A program made the translations under genes and the position numbers. Below the pieces are notes generated by a model. It was not told where the DNA came from and made no database searches. It saw only the letters and a list, made by a program, of their open reading frames with translations. Shown in pieces: positions 1-9,645 of a DNA stretch of 64,000 nt (its first letter is position 1; every line of letters begins with the position of its first letter). This stretch comes from Rhynchopus sp. YZ270_cl-10 (taxonomy: Eukaryota; Euglenozoa; Diplonemea; Diplonemida; Diplonemidae). Where the stretch lies: the NCBI GenBank assembly GCA_964035575.1, contig OZ037927.1:310001-374000 (forward strand). The letters run 5' to 3'.

Positions 1-1121
1 TTAGACCAAATAAAATAAAATAAAAAATGGAGGGGGAAAAAATCTGATTAAATTGACCAATAGGGCAAAGGCTCGGGCGAACAAAAGATTTTATTTTAGT
101 TTTTTTTCTGTGCTTTAATTTCGTTCTTTTTTTATTTTTTGTCAAGGGAGCTCATTCGTTGGCTCTTGACCTTTTATTGGTGGGCACAGTTTTTCTTTAT
201 ACACAGAGGTAACCTCTCTGTGTTGGTTGAGTGAAGCCTGCCCTCAAGAACCAGACAGAACAGTCTTTCACATTTTCTTTGTTCTTTCTTTCAAAGATTT
301 TACTTCCAAGGCAAAAACACAACCTCGATTGAGGGGCGAGTTGGGAACACAAAAAAAAAAAAGGTTGAAAAAATTTTGCAGCAAGATGTGATGTGGTACA
401 CATCTTACGCACAGTGAAGTAAACGACTTGGCTTGTGGTTTTACTTGTGGTTCCACAGCGGGGAAACCACAAGTACCGTCTTCGTAAAAATGTTCGACCG
501 TAAAAAAGGACGAACTTCCAGAAAAATCCGGAAAAGGACGGACTTGACCATTTTCACAGGTCGATAATTTGTACGAATATGGTAAATGATTTGTGGTTTT
601 ATTTGTAGTTTCACTGTTGTAAGCCAACGGTGGAACCACACGTCAAGCCAGTTACTTCGCCGTCGTGCATCTTAATAAAGGGGCGGTTTAAGTGGGGGTT
701 GGGGAAACAATTATTACTGGACGAAAAAGATTTCCCCCCAGTGTGGAGGTGCTTTTTTTTGTGTTGCTGCGTGATGGTACCGCAGTACAGTCACTCCAAA
801 TAATTTTTTGGGCGGATTTTTCTAGGGTGCCCTGTTTCGGAAGCCAAAGTGACGGCTGAGTCTGTTATTATACACGGGTATGCGGACCATTAAACGAGGG
901 GAGGTTTTTTTTGTTGTATTGACAAAGTCACCCACCACAGCGCGCGACGACCGCAAAAAAAAGGATCTTCGTAACGGATAGGCTGCACACCGTGTCCCTT
1001 GGTCACCTTGGAAAAAAAGAAAAAAAAAAAGAAAGTGAAGTTGATAGTGCAAAACGCCTCTGGGACGCAGGCACCTGACACTCCGCGGGTTATCGAACCC
1101 CGGAGAAAAGAAAAGAAGTTT

Positions 1122-1215
1122 ATAAGATGATCCTAAGCCTCTCTCATGCTTAGTCACCTAGAAAATAATGTGACTTGACATACAAAGCCCTCTCGTGACA
1201 GTGAAAGCTTTGGGA
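1122..1215 (+). repeat. RepC hairpin followed by partial RepB
   Basis: RepC is a short conserved unit centred on an imperfect hairpin with core CTAAGCCTCTCGTGCTTAG: the arms CTAAGC and GCTTAG enclose a 7-base loop. Here it is followed within 30 bases by the start of RepB (TGACTTGACATACAAAGCCC). The same C-then-B order recurs at 39236 and 43384, so the two may be parts of one element. Seven RepC copies are seen in the window, all in this orientation. Confidence 0.6.
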
Positions 1216-1361
1216 AGTTCAGCGACTACGGACGACACCAAAAAAAAAAAAAGATAAAAAATGGCACGTCTTCTCCAAAATGAAGACGGGGGGGGGGAAA
1301 AAATTGGAGGAAATGATTTTTTTGTTGTATCTACGATCACGTTATACCTACTGGTATAACG

Positions 1362-1450
1362 ATCTGTACTCAATGTCGGCCGAAGCCTATGTACTACAGA
1401 AGGTATAGACGCAGATCATCCTCAACCCTTAAAGAGTAACTTTTATTTCT
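1362..1450 (+). repeat. RepD copy (diverged)
   Basis: RepD is a dispersed unit of about 115 bases with motifs GGATCTGTACTCAATGTC and CCGAAGGCTATTGTA and a tail GAAAGTCGCTTTTATTTG. This copy is the most diverged of three (others at 8757-8873 and 36522-36645) and lacks the leading hairpin. Function unknown; SINE-like by size and dispersion. Confidence 0.55.
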
Positions 1451-1500
1451 TCACAGATTTCACTATATTCCATGTTCACGTGAAGGTTGTGTTTTTTTTT

Positions 1501-1568
1501 TTTGAAAAATTGTTGGAGTAGTGTGGTTGCCTCGGGTTGTGTTGCCACAGTTGTGCAATCTCCACTGT
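1501..1568 (+). repeat. RepA copy 1
   Basis: RepA is a unit of about 62 bases: AATTGTTGGAGTAGTGTAG, then TTGCCTCGGTTGTGTTGCC, then ACAGTTGTGCAATCTCCACT. It is usually preceded by a T-run and TTGA-AAAATT. Six copies in the window are all on the plus strand and over 85 percent alike by eye. They are unlinked to any coding frame. It is most likely a small non-autonomous mobile element or a structured RNA repeat. Confidence 0.65.
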
Positions 1569-1816
1569 TTTTTTTTTCTTTCTTTCTTGAAGAAAAAGTT
1601 TGATTGGAAATACAGCCCCGCTCGTGACAGTGTACCTTAAAGAAAACACCAAGAGAGAAAAATCATTCTTCCTTTTTTCTCTGGAAAAGTGTAGTGTCGA
1701 TCACCCGAGGACGGGTTCGTGTCCACAAAAGGTCGACCAAAAGGCTTTTAAAATAAGAGAAAAAATTGGCGGCCTCAATTGGGTTCACATGATTCGTTCT
1801 CGTTTTCTTTTAATTT

Positions 1817-1883
1817 CTGAAAAATTTGTTGGAGTAGTGTAGTTGCCTCGGTTGTGTTGCCACATAGTTGTGCAATCTCCACT
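1817..1883 (+). repeat. RepA copy 2
   Basis: This copy lies about 315 bases after copy 1 and carries a 2-base insertion before the GTTGTGCAATC block. Confidence 0.6.
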
Positions 1884-2060
1884 TTCCTTTTTTCTTTTCT
1901 TTTTATCCCCCCCTCGTTCAATCGGTCAATGTAGGGGTTTTATAAATTACTTATTTTTTGCATTCCGCCGATCTGAAAAGAGCGGTGGCTATTGCATGGG
2001 GTTTTTGGGGGAGATTAAAAGGAACATAAATACGGCACCTGCACCGCGGATAACAAAGTC

Positions 2061-2160
2061 AGGTTGACTTGAAATACAAAAGCCCTTTCGTGAACAGTGT
2101 ACCTTCCCAAACCATGCAGTCCTACAATCCATTTCGTGGTTTGCATCTACGTAAGGTGCC
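2061..2160 (+). repeat. RepB copy
   Basis: RepB is a unit of about 100 bases. It starts TTGACTTGAAATACAAAAGC, continues with CCTCTCGTGAACAGTGTACC, and ends with a block CCATGCAGTCCTACAATCCA before TTTCGTGGTTTACATCTGA. About a dozen full or partial copies lie in the window's spacers. This copy lacks the middle part (GACCGGCTGTACC) present in others. Confidence 0.65.
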
Positions 2161-2397
2161 TCACTCATCTTAAAAAAAAGGGGGAAATTAGAACACACAT
2201 TTGATGTACACAGTGATCCCTTTCAGGCTAACCGGTGTTTGGCACAAAAAAAAATTCAAAAAAAAAAAAAAAAAAAAAAAATTAGAATCCGGCATTGCAT
2301 GTCCCCAACCTGATGAAGATTGTTGGAATGATTCACAAAAATGATTTTAACAAAGATTCAAGAAAACCACGTGGTCTCTATGGAACAGAAAAATTTA

Positions 2398-2545
2398 AAA
2401 ATAGAAACTTAACACTCATCGCACGGTAAAACCCATGGGAGAGAGGTTGTGGTGAAAACGACACACACCTCGACCCTGTTTGGTGAGGAGGTGGGCTCTC
2501 TGCAGGCGCGGTTCGTCCCCAGAACCGCAAAGTGTGTTCAAAAAT
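2398..2545 (+). repeat. RepE copy 1
   Basis: This unit of about 145 bases is repeated at 11577-11722 with over 90 percent identity by eye. Near its end lies a perfect 7-bp hairpin, GCGGTTC-GTCCCCA-GAACCGC. GGTTCGTCCCC resembles a pol III B box, but I see no convincing A box upstream, so a tRNA-derived SINE is only a possibility. Confidence 0.6.
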
Positions 2546-2639
2546 GATAATTGATCAAAACAAGAGAAATCGAAAAAAAAAAAAAAAAAAAAGAGTGCGC
2601 CTCACCGTTCAATCGGCGGACACTTAAAAAATATGGACT

Positions 2640-2690
2640 TAATTAATTTACAAAAAAAGCCCTCTCGTGACGGTGTTACCTTTTGGTGCG
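2640..2690 (+). repeat. RepB partial copy
   Basis: Only the leading block (AAAGCCCTCTCGTGACGGTG and flanks) is present. Confidence 0.45.
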
Positions 2691-3234
2691 TGACCCATAA
2701 CGAAAAAAATATCCCCCCCCAGACCTGATTCGCAACCTGAGTGAAGTTGTGAAGAATGTTAAGTTTTAAACACAAAAGAGACTTGATAGAGTTTAGATTC
2801 ATATACTTTCAGTTTCACAGAACTGAAAGTATTTGAGCGGGTCAACACATGATAGAGAGAGAAGAAGAGCAAAATGCATCTGTACCCCGCACGCCAGGTT
2901 TTCCGGTGTAATTAATTACCTCAGAATTTTCTTGAGTTTGCATGAAAGAGGAGGGCGCGAAGCCTTTGTATACATTAGACTCGTTGTATTGAAGATAAGA
3001 GTGCCTTTGTGTGCACAATCACGATGACTATGTTTCCCGGGTAACATAGCTAAATATTCTAATTGTCGGTCTAATTAGAGTGAAAGATCACAATGATGAC
3101 GGTATTGATCACAAGGGAGATTTTTTAGATGATGATGACAAACAAAGAAAAGCTGAAAAAAAAGAAGGCTCACAGTGCACACACACACCGTCTCCAAACT
3201 AAGCGAGGTTGATTGTGCAAACGCCTCAGAAAAA

Positions 3235-3335
3235 AAGTTGAACTTGAAATACAACAGCCCGCTCATGATAATGGACCTGACCGGCTGTACCGGGGGGTGG
3301 ACCCCCAACCATGCAGTCCTACAATCCATTTCGAA
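3235..3335 (+). repeat. RepB copy with GACCGGCTGTACC block
   Basis: This full-length copy includes the middle block GACCGGCTGTACCGGGGGGT and the ATGCAGTCCTACAATCCA tail. Confidence 0.6.
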
Positions 3336-3545
3336 AAAGAGAACCAAAACCCCACTTATGGCACAAAAAAACAATCTTAATTATTTGCATTACAACAACG
3401 GTTCTGGGTTTAAAAAAAAGAATAGGGGAGAGAACGTAATTTCATCATATGCAATCAATAAATTTGATAGTATATGGTGAGGGATCAAAAATGTTCCCAT
3501 CTTTCTTATGGTGTGTGTTTTGCAAAACACAACAAAAAAGCAAAT

Positions 3546-3615
3546 TTGACTTGAAATACAACAGCCCTCCGCTGAAAACACATTGCCACTACCCCATATA
3601 GGGAACGCCACTGAT
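3546..3615 (+). repeat. RepB partial copy
   Basis: The leading half only, diverged after ACAGCCCTCC. Confidence 0.4.
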
Positions 3616-3767
3616 ATGTAAATAACGAGCACCGTTTTCAGTGTCATCAATACACAAAAAAAAAAACACGTTGCCATTTTCCAGAGTGGAAATTATTCGA
3701 GAATCTAGTATGTGAAAGCACGATGAAAAAGTCCAAGAGTGGGTCCTATTATTATTTTTTTTTGAAA

Positions 3768-3830
3768 AATTGTTTGGAGTAGTGTAGTTGCCTCGGTTGT
3801 GTTGCCACAGTTGTGCAATATCCACTGTCT
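3768..3830 (+). repeat. RepA copy 3
   Basis: Same unit as at 1501, with ATATCCACTGTC at the end. Confidence 0.6.
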
Positions 3831-3984
3831 TTTTGTGCGAGAAGCTCATATTGGGGGGTAAATTCTGAAAGTTGGCCCCCCCTCCCCTCCCACCAAATGT
3901 GCTGTGTTTGTGCGGTGTGCTCTGTCATGCGTTTATGCTGCGTGTCATAACTGTCCTGCCTTCATGCTATCCTATGCTGTGTCA

Positions 3985-4158
3985 CGATTCATCGATGGCC
4001 TTCTCAAAAGCGTTGACCATAACGTTGCAGCCCGCCCCCTTCACCTCCGGCCAGACGTGGCTGAGCGAGCGCTGCACGGGGTGCGAGGAGAGGATCTTGT
4101 GGTCTTCACGGTTCAGCACAGAGTCGCCTTTCAGCTGCACGCAGGCGTCCTGTATTAG
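3985..4158 (-). other. Possible orphan terminal exon, 57 codons
   Basis: On the minus strand a GC-balanced open stretch encodes about 57 residues from DACVQLKGDSVLNREDHKI to a stop after FEKAIDES. It is preceded by CACCTAATACAG, a good 3' splice-site look-alike. Base composition differs sharply from the AT-rich flanks, which is why I think it is or was coding. I do not recognise the protein and find no upstream exon in the right phase. It could be the displaced end of the F-box gene on the far side of the transposon, or a relic. Confidence 0.3.
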
Positions 4159-4401
4159 GTGGCATTGGCGTTTTGGTTTTGTCAGATTTTCTAATTTTTT
4201 TGGCGGCAAAAAAGTGAGAAATTTCAGGGAGAAAAATACTAATTCCGAAGAGACCCCTCTGTCTCTCTCTCTCTCTCTCTCACACTGGTTTCCAAATCAC
4301 ACTTCGTGTAGGGGAGAAAATTGAAGCAGACATTTTAATTTCTGGTATTTTTCACTAATATTTTGAAACGTCACCAAAAACGCTGAAAAAGAAAGACAAA
4401 A

Positions 4402-6459
4402 ATATGGGTCCGTCCGGAAACCCCTCTGGTAAGATTCATCCTTTTGGGGGTTTTTGAGGTTTTTCGGCTCAAAACACCCAAATAACCCAATTTTTTGATA
4501 CCCACCATACACCTACCACCCCAGAGGGCATATTTTGGGTATTTACTTTTGTTTATTTCCCCTCCCCCCTTTTTACTTTTATTTTTTTACGTATTTTTGG
4601 ACATTTCATAAACATGGCAATGGCAGCAATTAAAGACCTCAATGATAAACTCAAGCTCTTACCCTCACAAAAGGCGTATCATGAACGTGCGCCCAATTCT
4701 GGATCACGCCTCACCGTTTTGAGCGCTGCGAAGGAGTTCTTGCGTGTGTTTGGCGGAGATGCGGAGGGGAGTGTGGCGCTTGTGGCAGCAGCGATCGGCA
4801 AAGGGGTACTTCTGCAGCACCTCATCCCTACGCATGTAGCCCGCGTCAACGCAAGCACTGACGAGGCACGGCGTGCCGTGGTGCATGCCCTGAAGGAGGA
4901 CGGCTTTAGTAGAAGCATGATACAACGCTCAGGCTTGATTTGTGGTGAGAGCATCTTCCAAAAATGTGAGTCGAAAGGGGTAGGGGGGCGCCCCACTGTG
5001 CTGACGCCCGAAAAGAAGGCGGAAATCGCGGAGGTGGTGGAGAAGCACTCAGAGTCACTCTCCCGCAAGAGCGCCTCGGGGAGCAAACGGCGGGGCCACG
5101 CCGTCTACCTCAGGACTCTCGAGATGCGCAAAACATCATTGTTTAAGCGTATCAGCGGCGTTGGGCGCAGTGTGTTTTTCAACCACATGCGCAGGAACCA
5201 CCCTGAGGCACAGTTCCGGCGCAGGAAGACCGACATGTGCGAGTACTGCGTCAGCGAGGGGGGAGTGAGAAGGAGCCTAAAGAACCTATTCCAGGCTCGC
5301 AACCTGAACATTGCCTTCAGTGCTCCAGCTGAGGACTTCGAGTCTCACCTCGCATCCGCCCATCGCCTGCCGAAAACGTGGCGCGAAGATGTTCGGGAAA
5401 AGATCCAGGAGTTGAAGGACATCGCAATTCACCAGGAGCGGGCTCGGCGTCAGAGGGCTGTCTACAACAACGTGGTGAAGGAGCCCCCGGCAGACAGCAT
5501 AGTCATTGACATTGACTTTAAACAAAAAGGTCATTTGCCAATGAAGCCTGTTGAGTGTTCAGGTGATTTTTACGCTCGCTCAGCATATTCTCATTTGGGG
5601 GTAGGTTTGTATTGGGTAGAGAATGGCAAACGTGTGCATAAACACATAGATTACGTCCTTCCCAGTATTACCCAAGATGCCTATACTGTTGTGAAGTGCC
5701 TCGAACACCTTTTTTCCCAAGATTTCATGCCACAATTTACTAAGATTCAGTTCTGGGCTGATGTTGGTCGCCATTTCCAGAACATGGAATTGGGCCATTA
5801 TATTTTGATTAAACTTGCAAAAAAAAAGAAAGCAGATGTCAGTGTTCACTTTTTTGCCGAGAAACACGGTAAGAATGGGCGCGACGCACACTTCGGTGTC
5901 GTTTCGAACCATCTCTCCTATGTTTCTTGTTGTCGGGAGATACTTACCGTAGAGGACATTGTCGATGCCCTGCAAGAGCTTCCCCACACAGAGGCCTTTG
6001 TTATTTTATTCCCTCGTACTCAGACATATCAGTGCAACGTTCTTTCCATCAATCTCTTTTGTTCTGTGTACTGCTACTCGAGCAACGGTCGTGTCATTTC
6101 AGCTAGTGTGTACTCTGACACGGAGGGAAGCGGTATTAAATATAGAGTCACCACATCCAAGGTGACCCGCAAAGTAAAAGTCCCTGCCATTGCCACAGTA
6201 GATTTGACAGAGGCCAATGAAACCTTGTCAAGGCGGCATGACAGGATTAAGAGAAAGGGAGAAGAAATCGAGAAAAACAACAATAAAAGGCAGAAAATCG
6301 GATAAAAAGTGAAAATATAGCCTCAGACCCCCCCCCCCAAACCTATTTTTATATCAGAATATCACTTAGATGCACTTTTTGTGGGGGACATCATGAAAAA
6401 AACCCAAAAATACCCAAAAGGATGAATCTTACCAGAGGGGTTTCCGGACGAGTCCATAT
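4402..6459 (+). mobile_element. DNA transposon with long inverted ends and DDE-type transposase
   Basis: Positions 4411-4447 (CGTCCGGAAACCCCTCTGGT, then AAGATTCATCCTTTTGGG) recur as an exact reverse complement at 6414-6450. Weaker matching extends to ATATGG at 4402 and CCATAT at 6459. The element is about 2.06 kb and holds one large plus-strand gene of 563 codons. If ATAT is the target duplication, the element proper is 4406-6455; I could not settle this. It looks young: the ends match almost perfectly and the gene is open. The right end overlaps the 3' end of the F-box gene. Confidence 0.85.
4614..6305 (+). CDS. DDE-type transposase, family uncertain
   Basis: An uninterrupted 563-codon gene lies centrally between the inverted ends at 4402 and 6459. 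The N-terminal half is basic. It has a helix-rich part (residues about 70-130) and a K-T-D-M-C-E-Y-C pair of cysteines near residue 205 that may bind metal. The C-terminal half has the acidic motifs expected of an RNase H-like catalytic core: IVIDIDFKQ near residue 300, FWADVGRHFQN near 385, then FFAEKHGKNGRDAHFG near 430. The pattern 'FWaD..rHFqN ... HGK...D.HFG' is shared with several eukaryotic cut-and-paste transposases, but I cannot name the superfamily. The tail is strongly basic (nuclear-localisation-like). ATG at 4614 is the first in frame after stops. Confidence 0.8.
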   Translation: MAMAAIKDLNDKLKLLPSQKAYHERAPNSGSRLTVLSAAKEFLRVFGGDAEGSVALVAAAIGKGVLLQHLIPTHVARVNASTDEARRAVVHALKEDGFSRSMIQRSGLICGESIFQKCESKGVGGRPTVLTPEKKAEIAEVVEKHSESLSRKSASGSKRRGHAVYLRTLEMRKTSLFKRISGVGRSVFFNHMRRNHPEAQFRRRKTDMCEYCVSEGGVRRSLKNLFQARNLNIAFSAPAEDFESHLASAHRLPKTWREDVREKIQELKDIAIHQERARRQRAVYNNVVKEPPADSIVIDIDFKQKGHLPMKPVECSGDFYARSAYSHLGVGLYWVENGKRVHKHIDYVLPSITQDAYTVVKCLEHLFSQDFMPQFTKIQFWADVGRHFQNMELGHYILIKLAKKKKADVSVHFFAEKHGKNGRDAHFGVVSNHLSYVSCCREILTVEDIVDALQELPHTEAFVILFPRTQTYQCNVLSINLFCSVYCYSSNGRVISASVYSDTEGSGIKYRVTTSKVTRKVKVPAIATVDLTEANETLSRRHDRIKRKGEEIEKNNNKRQKIG

Positions 6460-8371
6460 ATAAAGCAGTTTTGGCCTCACTTCGTAGGGTACGCGCATTT
6501 CTTTTCCCCCTTTCTCCGCATACCCAATACTCGTCAGAGGGGACCGAACAGAGCTGCCTGAAGCACAGCGAGTTGCTGTTGTCCCGCCGCGTATTCAGCT
6601 CGTAGTACAGCAGCGTCCCGTTGGTCGACCAGAAGAGCTTGCTGAGGTGTGTTCTCATATTCTCCTTCTCGAGACTCCAGGAGTTGTTCACTGCGTGCAC
6701 TCTGCTGATAAAGGTCCCTGTCGCAAGCGACCAGATGTCGACAAACACATCCCGCCTCTCGATGCTCGCACTCACATACATCCTTGCCTCGTCTATATGC
6801 ACGGACGACGACGACGAATAACACTCGCAAATCATTTTCCTCGGCTTGAACCCTCCGCCTGCAGAGTTCGAACACCTCCAGGCCTCAACATAGTACGGGG
6901 GTGGCCCACCTCCCAGGACCCCAGCACCAAGACTGGAAATGCTGTTCTCGACATCAGCGGACCACGGCACATCCGAGGGGGGCACCGGAAGGGAGGAAGC
7001 GGAGGCAAGCCCATTCCAGAACACCACACAATGCCCCGCAGCGCGCACAAAACGAGGCTTCGGCGCCCGGACCGGCGGCGGCACGCTTTCCTCGCTGTCC
7101 AGCATGAAGGTGTCCGACCCGCTGCTCTCCGCAACGTACTTCTCCAAAAACCGCGCCCGAATCGTATGCCACTTCCTCGTCGCAAACACCAAGACATGAA
7201 CCAACCCCAACGAATCAATCACAGTCCCAATATGAGGCGATCCTTTAAAATCAAATTTCTCACGACTCTTCCACTTAATATTTTCCGACCCTGCGGCAAT
7301 AAGACGCCCTGGGACGGTGACGGAGAACATATGACTGGCTGAGGTAAAATCGTAGAAGTGAATCCGGCCGTCTTTGCAGAGAAGCGAAATCACGTTGTTC
7401 GCGTTGATGTGGATAACCAGAATGTCGGCAACTGAGTGCCCAACCAAGCGGAGCCTTCCTTTGCTTCTTAACGGCGTCATCGCGTAGATCTGCTTGCGTT
7501 CTTCTGTTGTCATCCCTTGAAACGCTGCTTGCCTCTCAAACGTAATCAAATCCACTCCTCTCGCAGTCCATACAACAATGTTTGTTACTTCAGCAAGCTT
7601 TTGCTGTGCTTTAATTCTCACATCTTCTGCTGTTTGCGCGGAAAATTCATGTTGCTTAGTAGATTCCGTTGAGGTAGTAAAGTCCAGCTTGATAATCGCA
7701 TCGTCCACATAACCACTGCAGAGAAACTCCGCATCCTCTAACATCGGTTCCGACCTGAGGTGCACCCCCTTTTTCAACGCAATTCGGAACAAATCGTGGC
7801 AGGTTTCGACAGCATAAAGTGCGAATTTTCGTTTGAATTGCAGTCCCACCCTCGGATAGGTGTAATAAATCTGGCTTAATGCCGACTCATCATTCGTCAA
7901 ACTGTTGATCACCCCCGCAGGGAAATCCACCATCAGCCGCGACCCAGATTTTCTCCACCTCATATGAAAATGTTTTGCCTGCCAGAGCGCTTTCCACGTT
8001 GATACTCCGTAGCTTTGCAAGGCGGTGGTGCCTCTACGTGCTGTAGAGTGCTCTAGACGGAGAACGATGGAGCGGAAACACTGTTCACTTCCGCACAGCG
8101 ACTGCCAGGATTTGCTAACAGCTGAAAGAGCGGGGAAGTTTTCGATATTCGAAAAGATATGACACAACAGCTCATCATCAAGAGCGTTAAGACCAGCGGA
8201 GGAGAAAGAAGAAGAAGAAGAGGAGGAGGAGGAGGAGGTTGTGGCAGTACGGTTGTATGGCTGCTGTAACCCTACCAAGTGGGCGACCCGGTGCTTCGCA
8301 GAACATTTCTGCACCCGCCGTCTGTGGTTGTTGCTCCCAGCTCCCCCTCGGGGGCAGATACCAGAAGGCAT
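6362..8371 (-). CDS. F-box protein, possibly with beta-propeller region; C-terminus encoded by a transposon end
   Basis: This 669-codon gene has an F-box at about residues 60-105 (LNALDDELLCHIFSNIENF followed by a W and C pair), preceded by a poly-Ser tract. F-box proteins serve as the substrate-binding part of SCF ubiquitin ligases through Skp1. The long C-terminal part has beta-rich segments such as GRLRLVGHSVADILVIHIN and could form a WD-like propeller, but no repeat is clear enough to count. The last 30 or so codons (6362-6459) lie inside the right end of the transposon, so the native C-terminus has been replaced or lost. An alternative is that coding stops at a donor (GCGC|GTACCC near 6490) and the transposon sits in an intron; I rate that lower. 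Confidence 0.75.
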   Translation of the reverse strand: MPSGICPRGGAGSNNHRRRVQKCSAKHRVAHLVGLQQPYNRTATTSSSSSSSSSSFSSAGLNALDDELLCHIFSNIENFPALSAVSKSWQSLCGSEQCFRSIVLRLEHSTARRGTTALQSYGVSTWKALWQAKHFHMRWRKSGSRLMVDFPAGVINSLTNDESALSQIYYTYPRVGLQFKRKFALYAVETCHDLFRIALKKGVHLRSEPMLEDAEFLCSGYVDDAIIKLDFTTSTESTKQHEFSAQTAEDVRIKAQQKLAEVTNIVVWTARGVDLITFERQAAFQGMTTEERKQIYAMTPLRSKGRLRLVGHSVADILVIHINANNVISLLCKDGRIHFYDFTSASHMFSVTVPGRLIAAGSENIKWKSREKFDFKGSPHIGTVIDSLGLVHVLVFATRKWHTIRARFLEKYVAESSGSDTFMLDSEESVPPPVRAPKPRFVRAAGHCVVFWNGLASASSLPVPPSDVPWSADVENSISSLGAGVLGGGPPPYYVEAWRCSNSAGGGFKPRKMICECYSSSSSVHIDEARMYVSASIERRDVFVDIWSLATGTFISRVHAVNNSWSLEKENMRTHLSKLFWSTNGTLLYYELNTRRDNSNSLCFRQLCSVPSDEYWVCGERGKRNARTLRSEAKTALYMDSSGNPSGKIHPFGYFWVFFMMSPTKSASK

Positions 8372-8496
8372 ATAGTGTTAGAAACTCAAAGAGGGGGGGA
8401 AAGGAAGTAAAGAAAAAAAAGGGAAAATTAAGGTCCCAAAGTGTGTTTTATTTGCGTTGGAAAAACCCACGCAAAAGAGAAAAAAATTAATGTTTT

Positions 8497-8540
8497 AGAA
8501 GATGATCCTAAGCCTCTCGTGCTTAGTCACCTTGAAAAGA
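8497..8540 (+). repeat. RepC copy
   Basis: The hairpin arms CTAAGC and GCTTAG are intact; no RepB follows. Confidence 0.55.
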
Positions 8541-8756
8541 AACAAGTGGGGGAATCTGTGGAATATTATGTGGGAGAAGGGGAGAAGGGGAGAAGGGGGG
8601 GAAAAGAAAATGAAGCTTTTTTTGTTTTTGTTTTTGTTCAAGAATTGTTTTTGAGGGGAGGGGAGCATTGTGCCGCTGACCCCTCGCAAAAGAAAAAGTG
8701 TAACTGTTTTCATCTTATATTTCTTCCCTATTTTTCTGTTTTGTTTGTTTTCTTTT

Positions 8757-8873
8757 TGCTGTCGACAACCACCTGCTATGTGCAGGATCTGTACCGCAAT
8801 GTGTGCCCGAAGGCTATTGTAGTTAACAGATAATGCCTCCTCCACTCTGGAAAGTAGCTTGTATTTGTTGTTT
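8757..8873 (+). repeat. RepD copy
   Basis: It begins GTCGACAACCACCTGCTATG, where CCTGC and GCAGG can pair, and includes CAGGATCTGTACCGCAATGT. It matches 36522-36645 along its length. Confidence 0.6.
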
Positions 8874-9075
8874 CTGTGTTTCATATACATTCCTTTCCTA
8901 ACGAAACAAAAAGAGAATGCAAAGAGGGTGCAAAAAATGTACCCTTGCTTGTTGTTTCTGCATTTAATTATTATTTTTTTTTTTTGAAAACTTCGTTGTA
9001 TAAGTGTACTCACCTCCTTCCCGATTTATAGTTCCTCCTCTTTCATCTCCAATTTTCCTCCCAAAAAACAACAAA

Positions 9076-9645
9076 TCAATCACACGATAAAATCGGTGCA
9101 TAGTCCTCGTACTTGACGTACCCTGTTTCAGGGTCCGCTGCGGCGTTCAGCATTTCAAGGATTTCTTCGGAGGTGAATCGCTCCCCTCGCGTCGTTAGCA
9201 GCTCTTTTAGGTGGTCCGAATCGACGTAGCCCTTCTTCTCTGGGTCTAGCACCTCAAAGGCTTTGAGAATTAAGGCCTCGTTGTCTCGGGTGATCAACTC
9301 GCCGTTGTATTCATGGGTGATGAGCACATCCATCATCAGCTCTAGGAAACGGCGCGGTTCAGGTGTCGCTTGCTTTTCCCCTGGGGGTACCGGGTCGCGA
9401 CAGTATTTGATGTAGCCGGTACTCTGTGCGGTTTCCATCTCGCGGATCATATCGTCAATTTGGCTTTCTCGTGGGTTGATCCCCAGGGCCCGCACCATGG
9501 TGCCGATTTCACGCACGTCGCAGAGCCCCGCATTGTCCCGTTCGAACAGTTTGAACACATCGCGGATGTTGCTTTCAATCCTTTGTTTCCGTCGCTGCTC
9601 CCTCGCTGGAGGGACAAAAGTGAATTCTTCCCAGTCTGACGCCAT
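9076..9645 (-). CDS. DRC8: Dynein regulatory complex subunit 8 (EFCAB2-like EF-hand protein)
   Basis: This 189-aa protein matches the DRC8/EFCAB2 pattern in order. VFKLFERDNAGLCDVREIG lies at about residues 30-48, MIREMETAQSTGYIKY at about 65-80, KAFEVLDPEKKGYVDSDHL at about 130-148, and EEILEMLNAAADPETGYVKY near the end. DRC8 is a calmodulin-like part of the nexin-dynein regulatory complex, which links neighbouring outer doublets in motile cilia. The calcium loops are degenerate (DPEKKGYVDSDH lacks the final Glu), as is usual for this subunit. About 13 residues (near DPVPPGEKQATPEP) are inserted between the first pair of hands compared with vertebrate proteins. The start at 9645 is supported by the MASDWEEF leader and an AG-rich 5' flank. 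Confidence 0.88.
   Translation of the reverse strand: MASDWEEFTFVPPAREQRRKQRIESNIRDVFKLFERDNAGLCDVREIGTMVRALGINPRESQIDDMIREMETAQSTGYIKYCRDPVPPGEKQATPEPRRFLELMMDVLITHEYNGELITRDNEALILKAFEVLDPEKKGYVDSDHLKELLTTRGERFTSEEILEMLNAAADPETGYVKYEDYAPILSCD

Larger units (their letters stand above)
1..3870. other. AT-rich intergenic spacer with dispersed repeats
   Basis: I see no convincing coding region here. The open frames are short, rich in Phe and Lys, and come from poly-A and poly-T runs. The stretch holds copies of several dispersed repeat families listed separately (RepA, RepB, RepC, RepD, RepE). The rest is low-complexity AT sequence with homopolymer runs of up to about 27 bases, as near 2258-2281. 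Confidence 0.6.
8372..9075. other. Intergenic spacer between F-box gene and DRC8 gene
   Basis: Low-complexity AT and AG-rich sequence carrying one RepC and one RepD copy. I see no coding signal. It includes the putative promoter side of the F-box gene (high coordinates) and the 3' side of DRC8. Confidence 0.55.

Noticed and set aside
1040-1110. tRNA-like B-box GGGTTCGATAACCC (minus strand)
   Set aside because: No A box, acceptor pairing or cloverleaf can be drawn; similar motifs at 23773 and 56238 sit in ordinary repeats.
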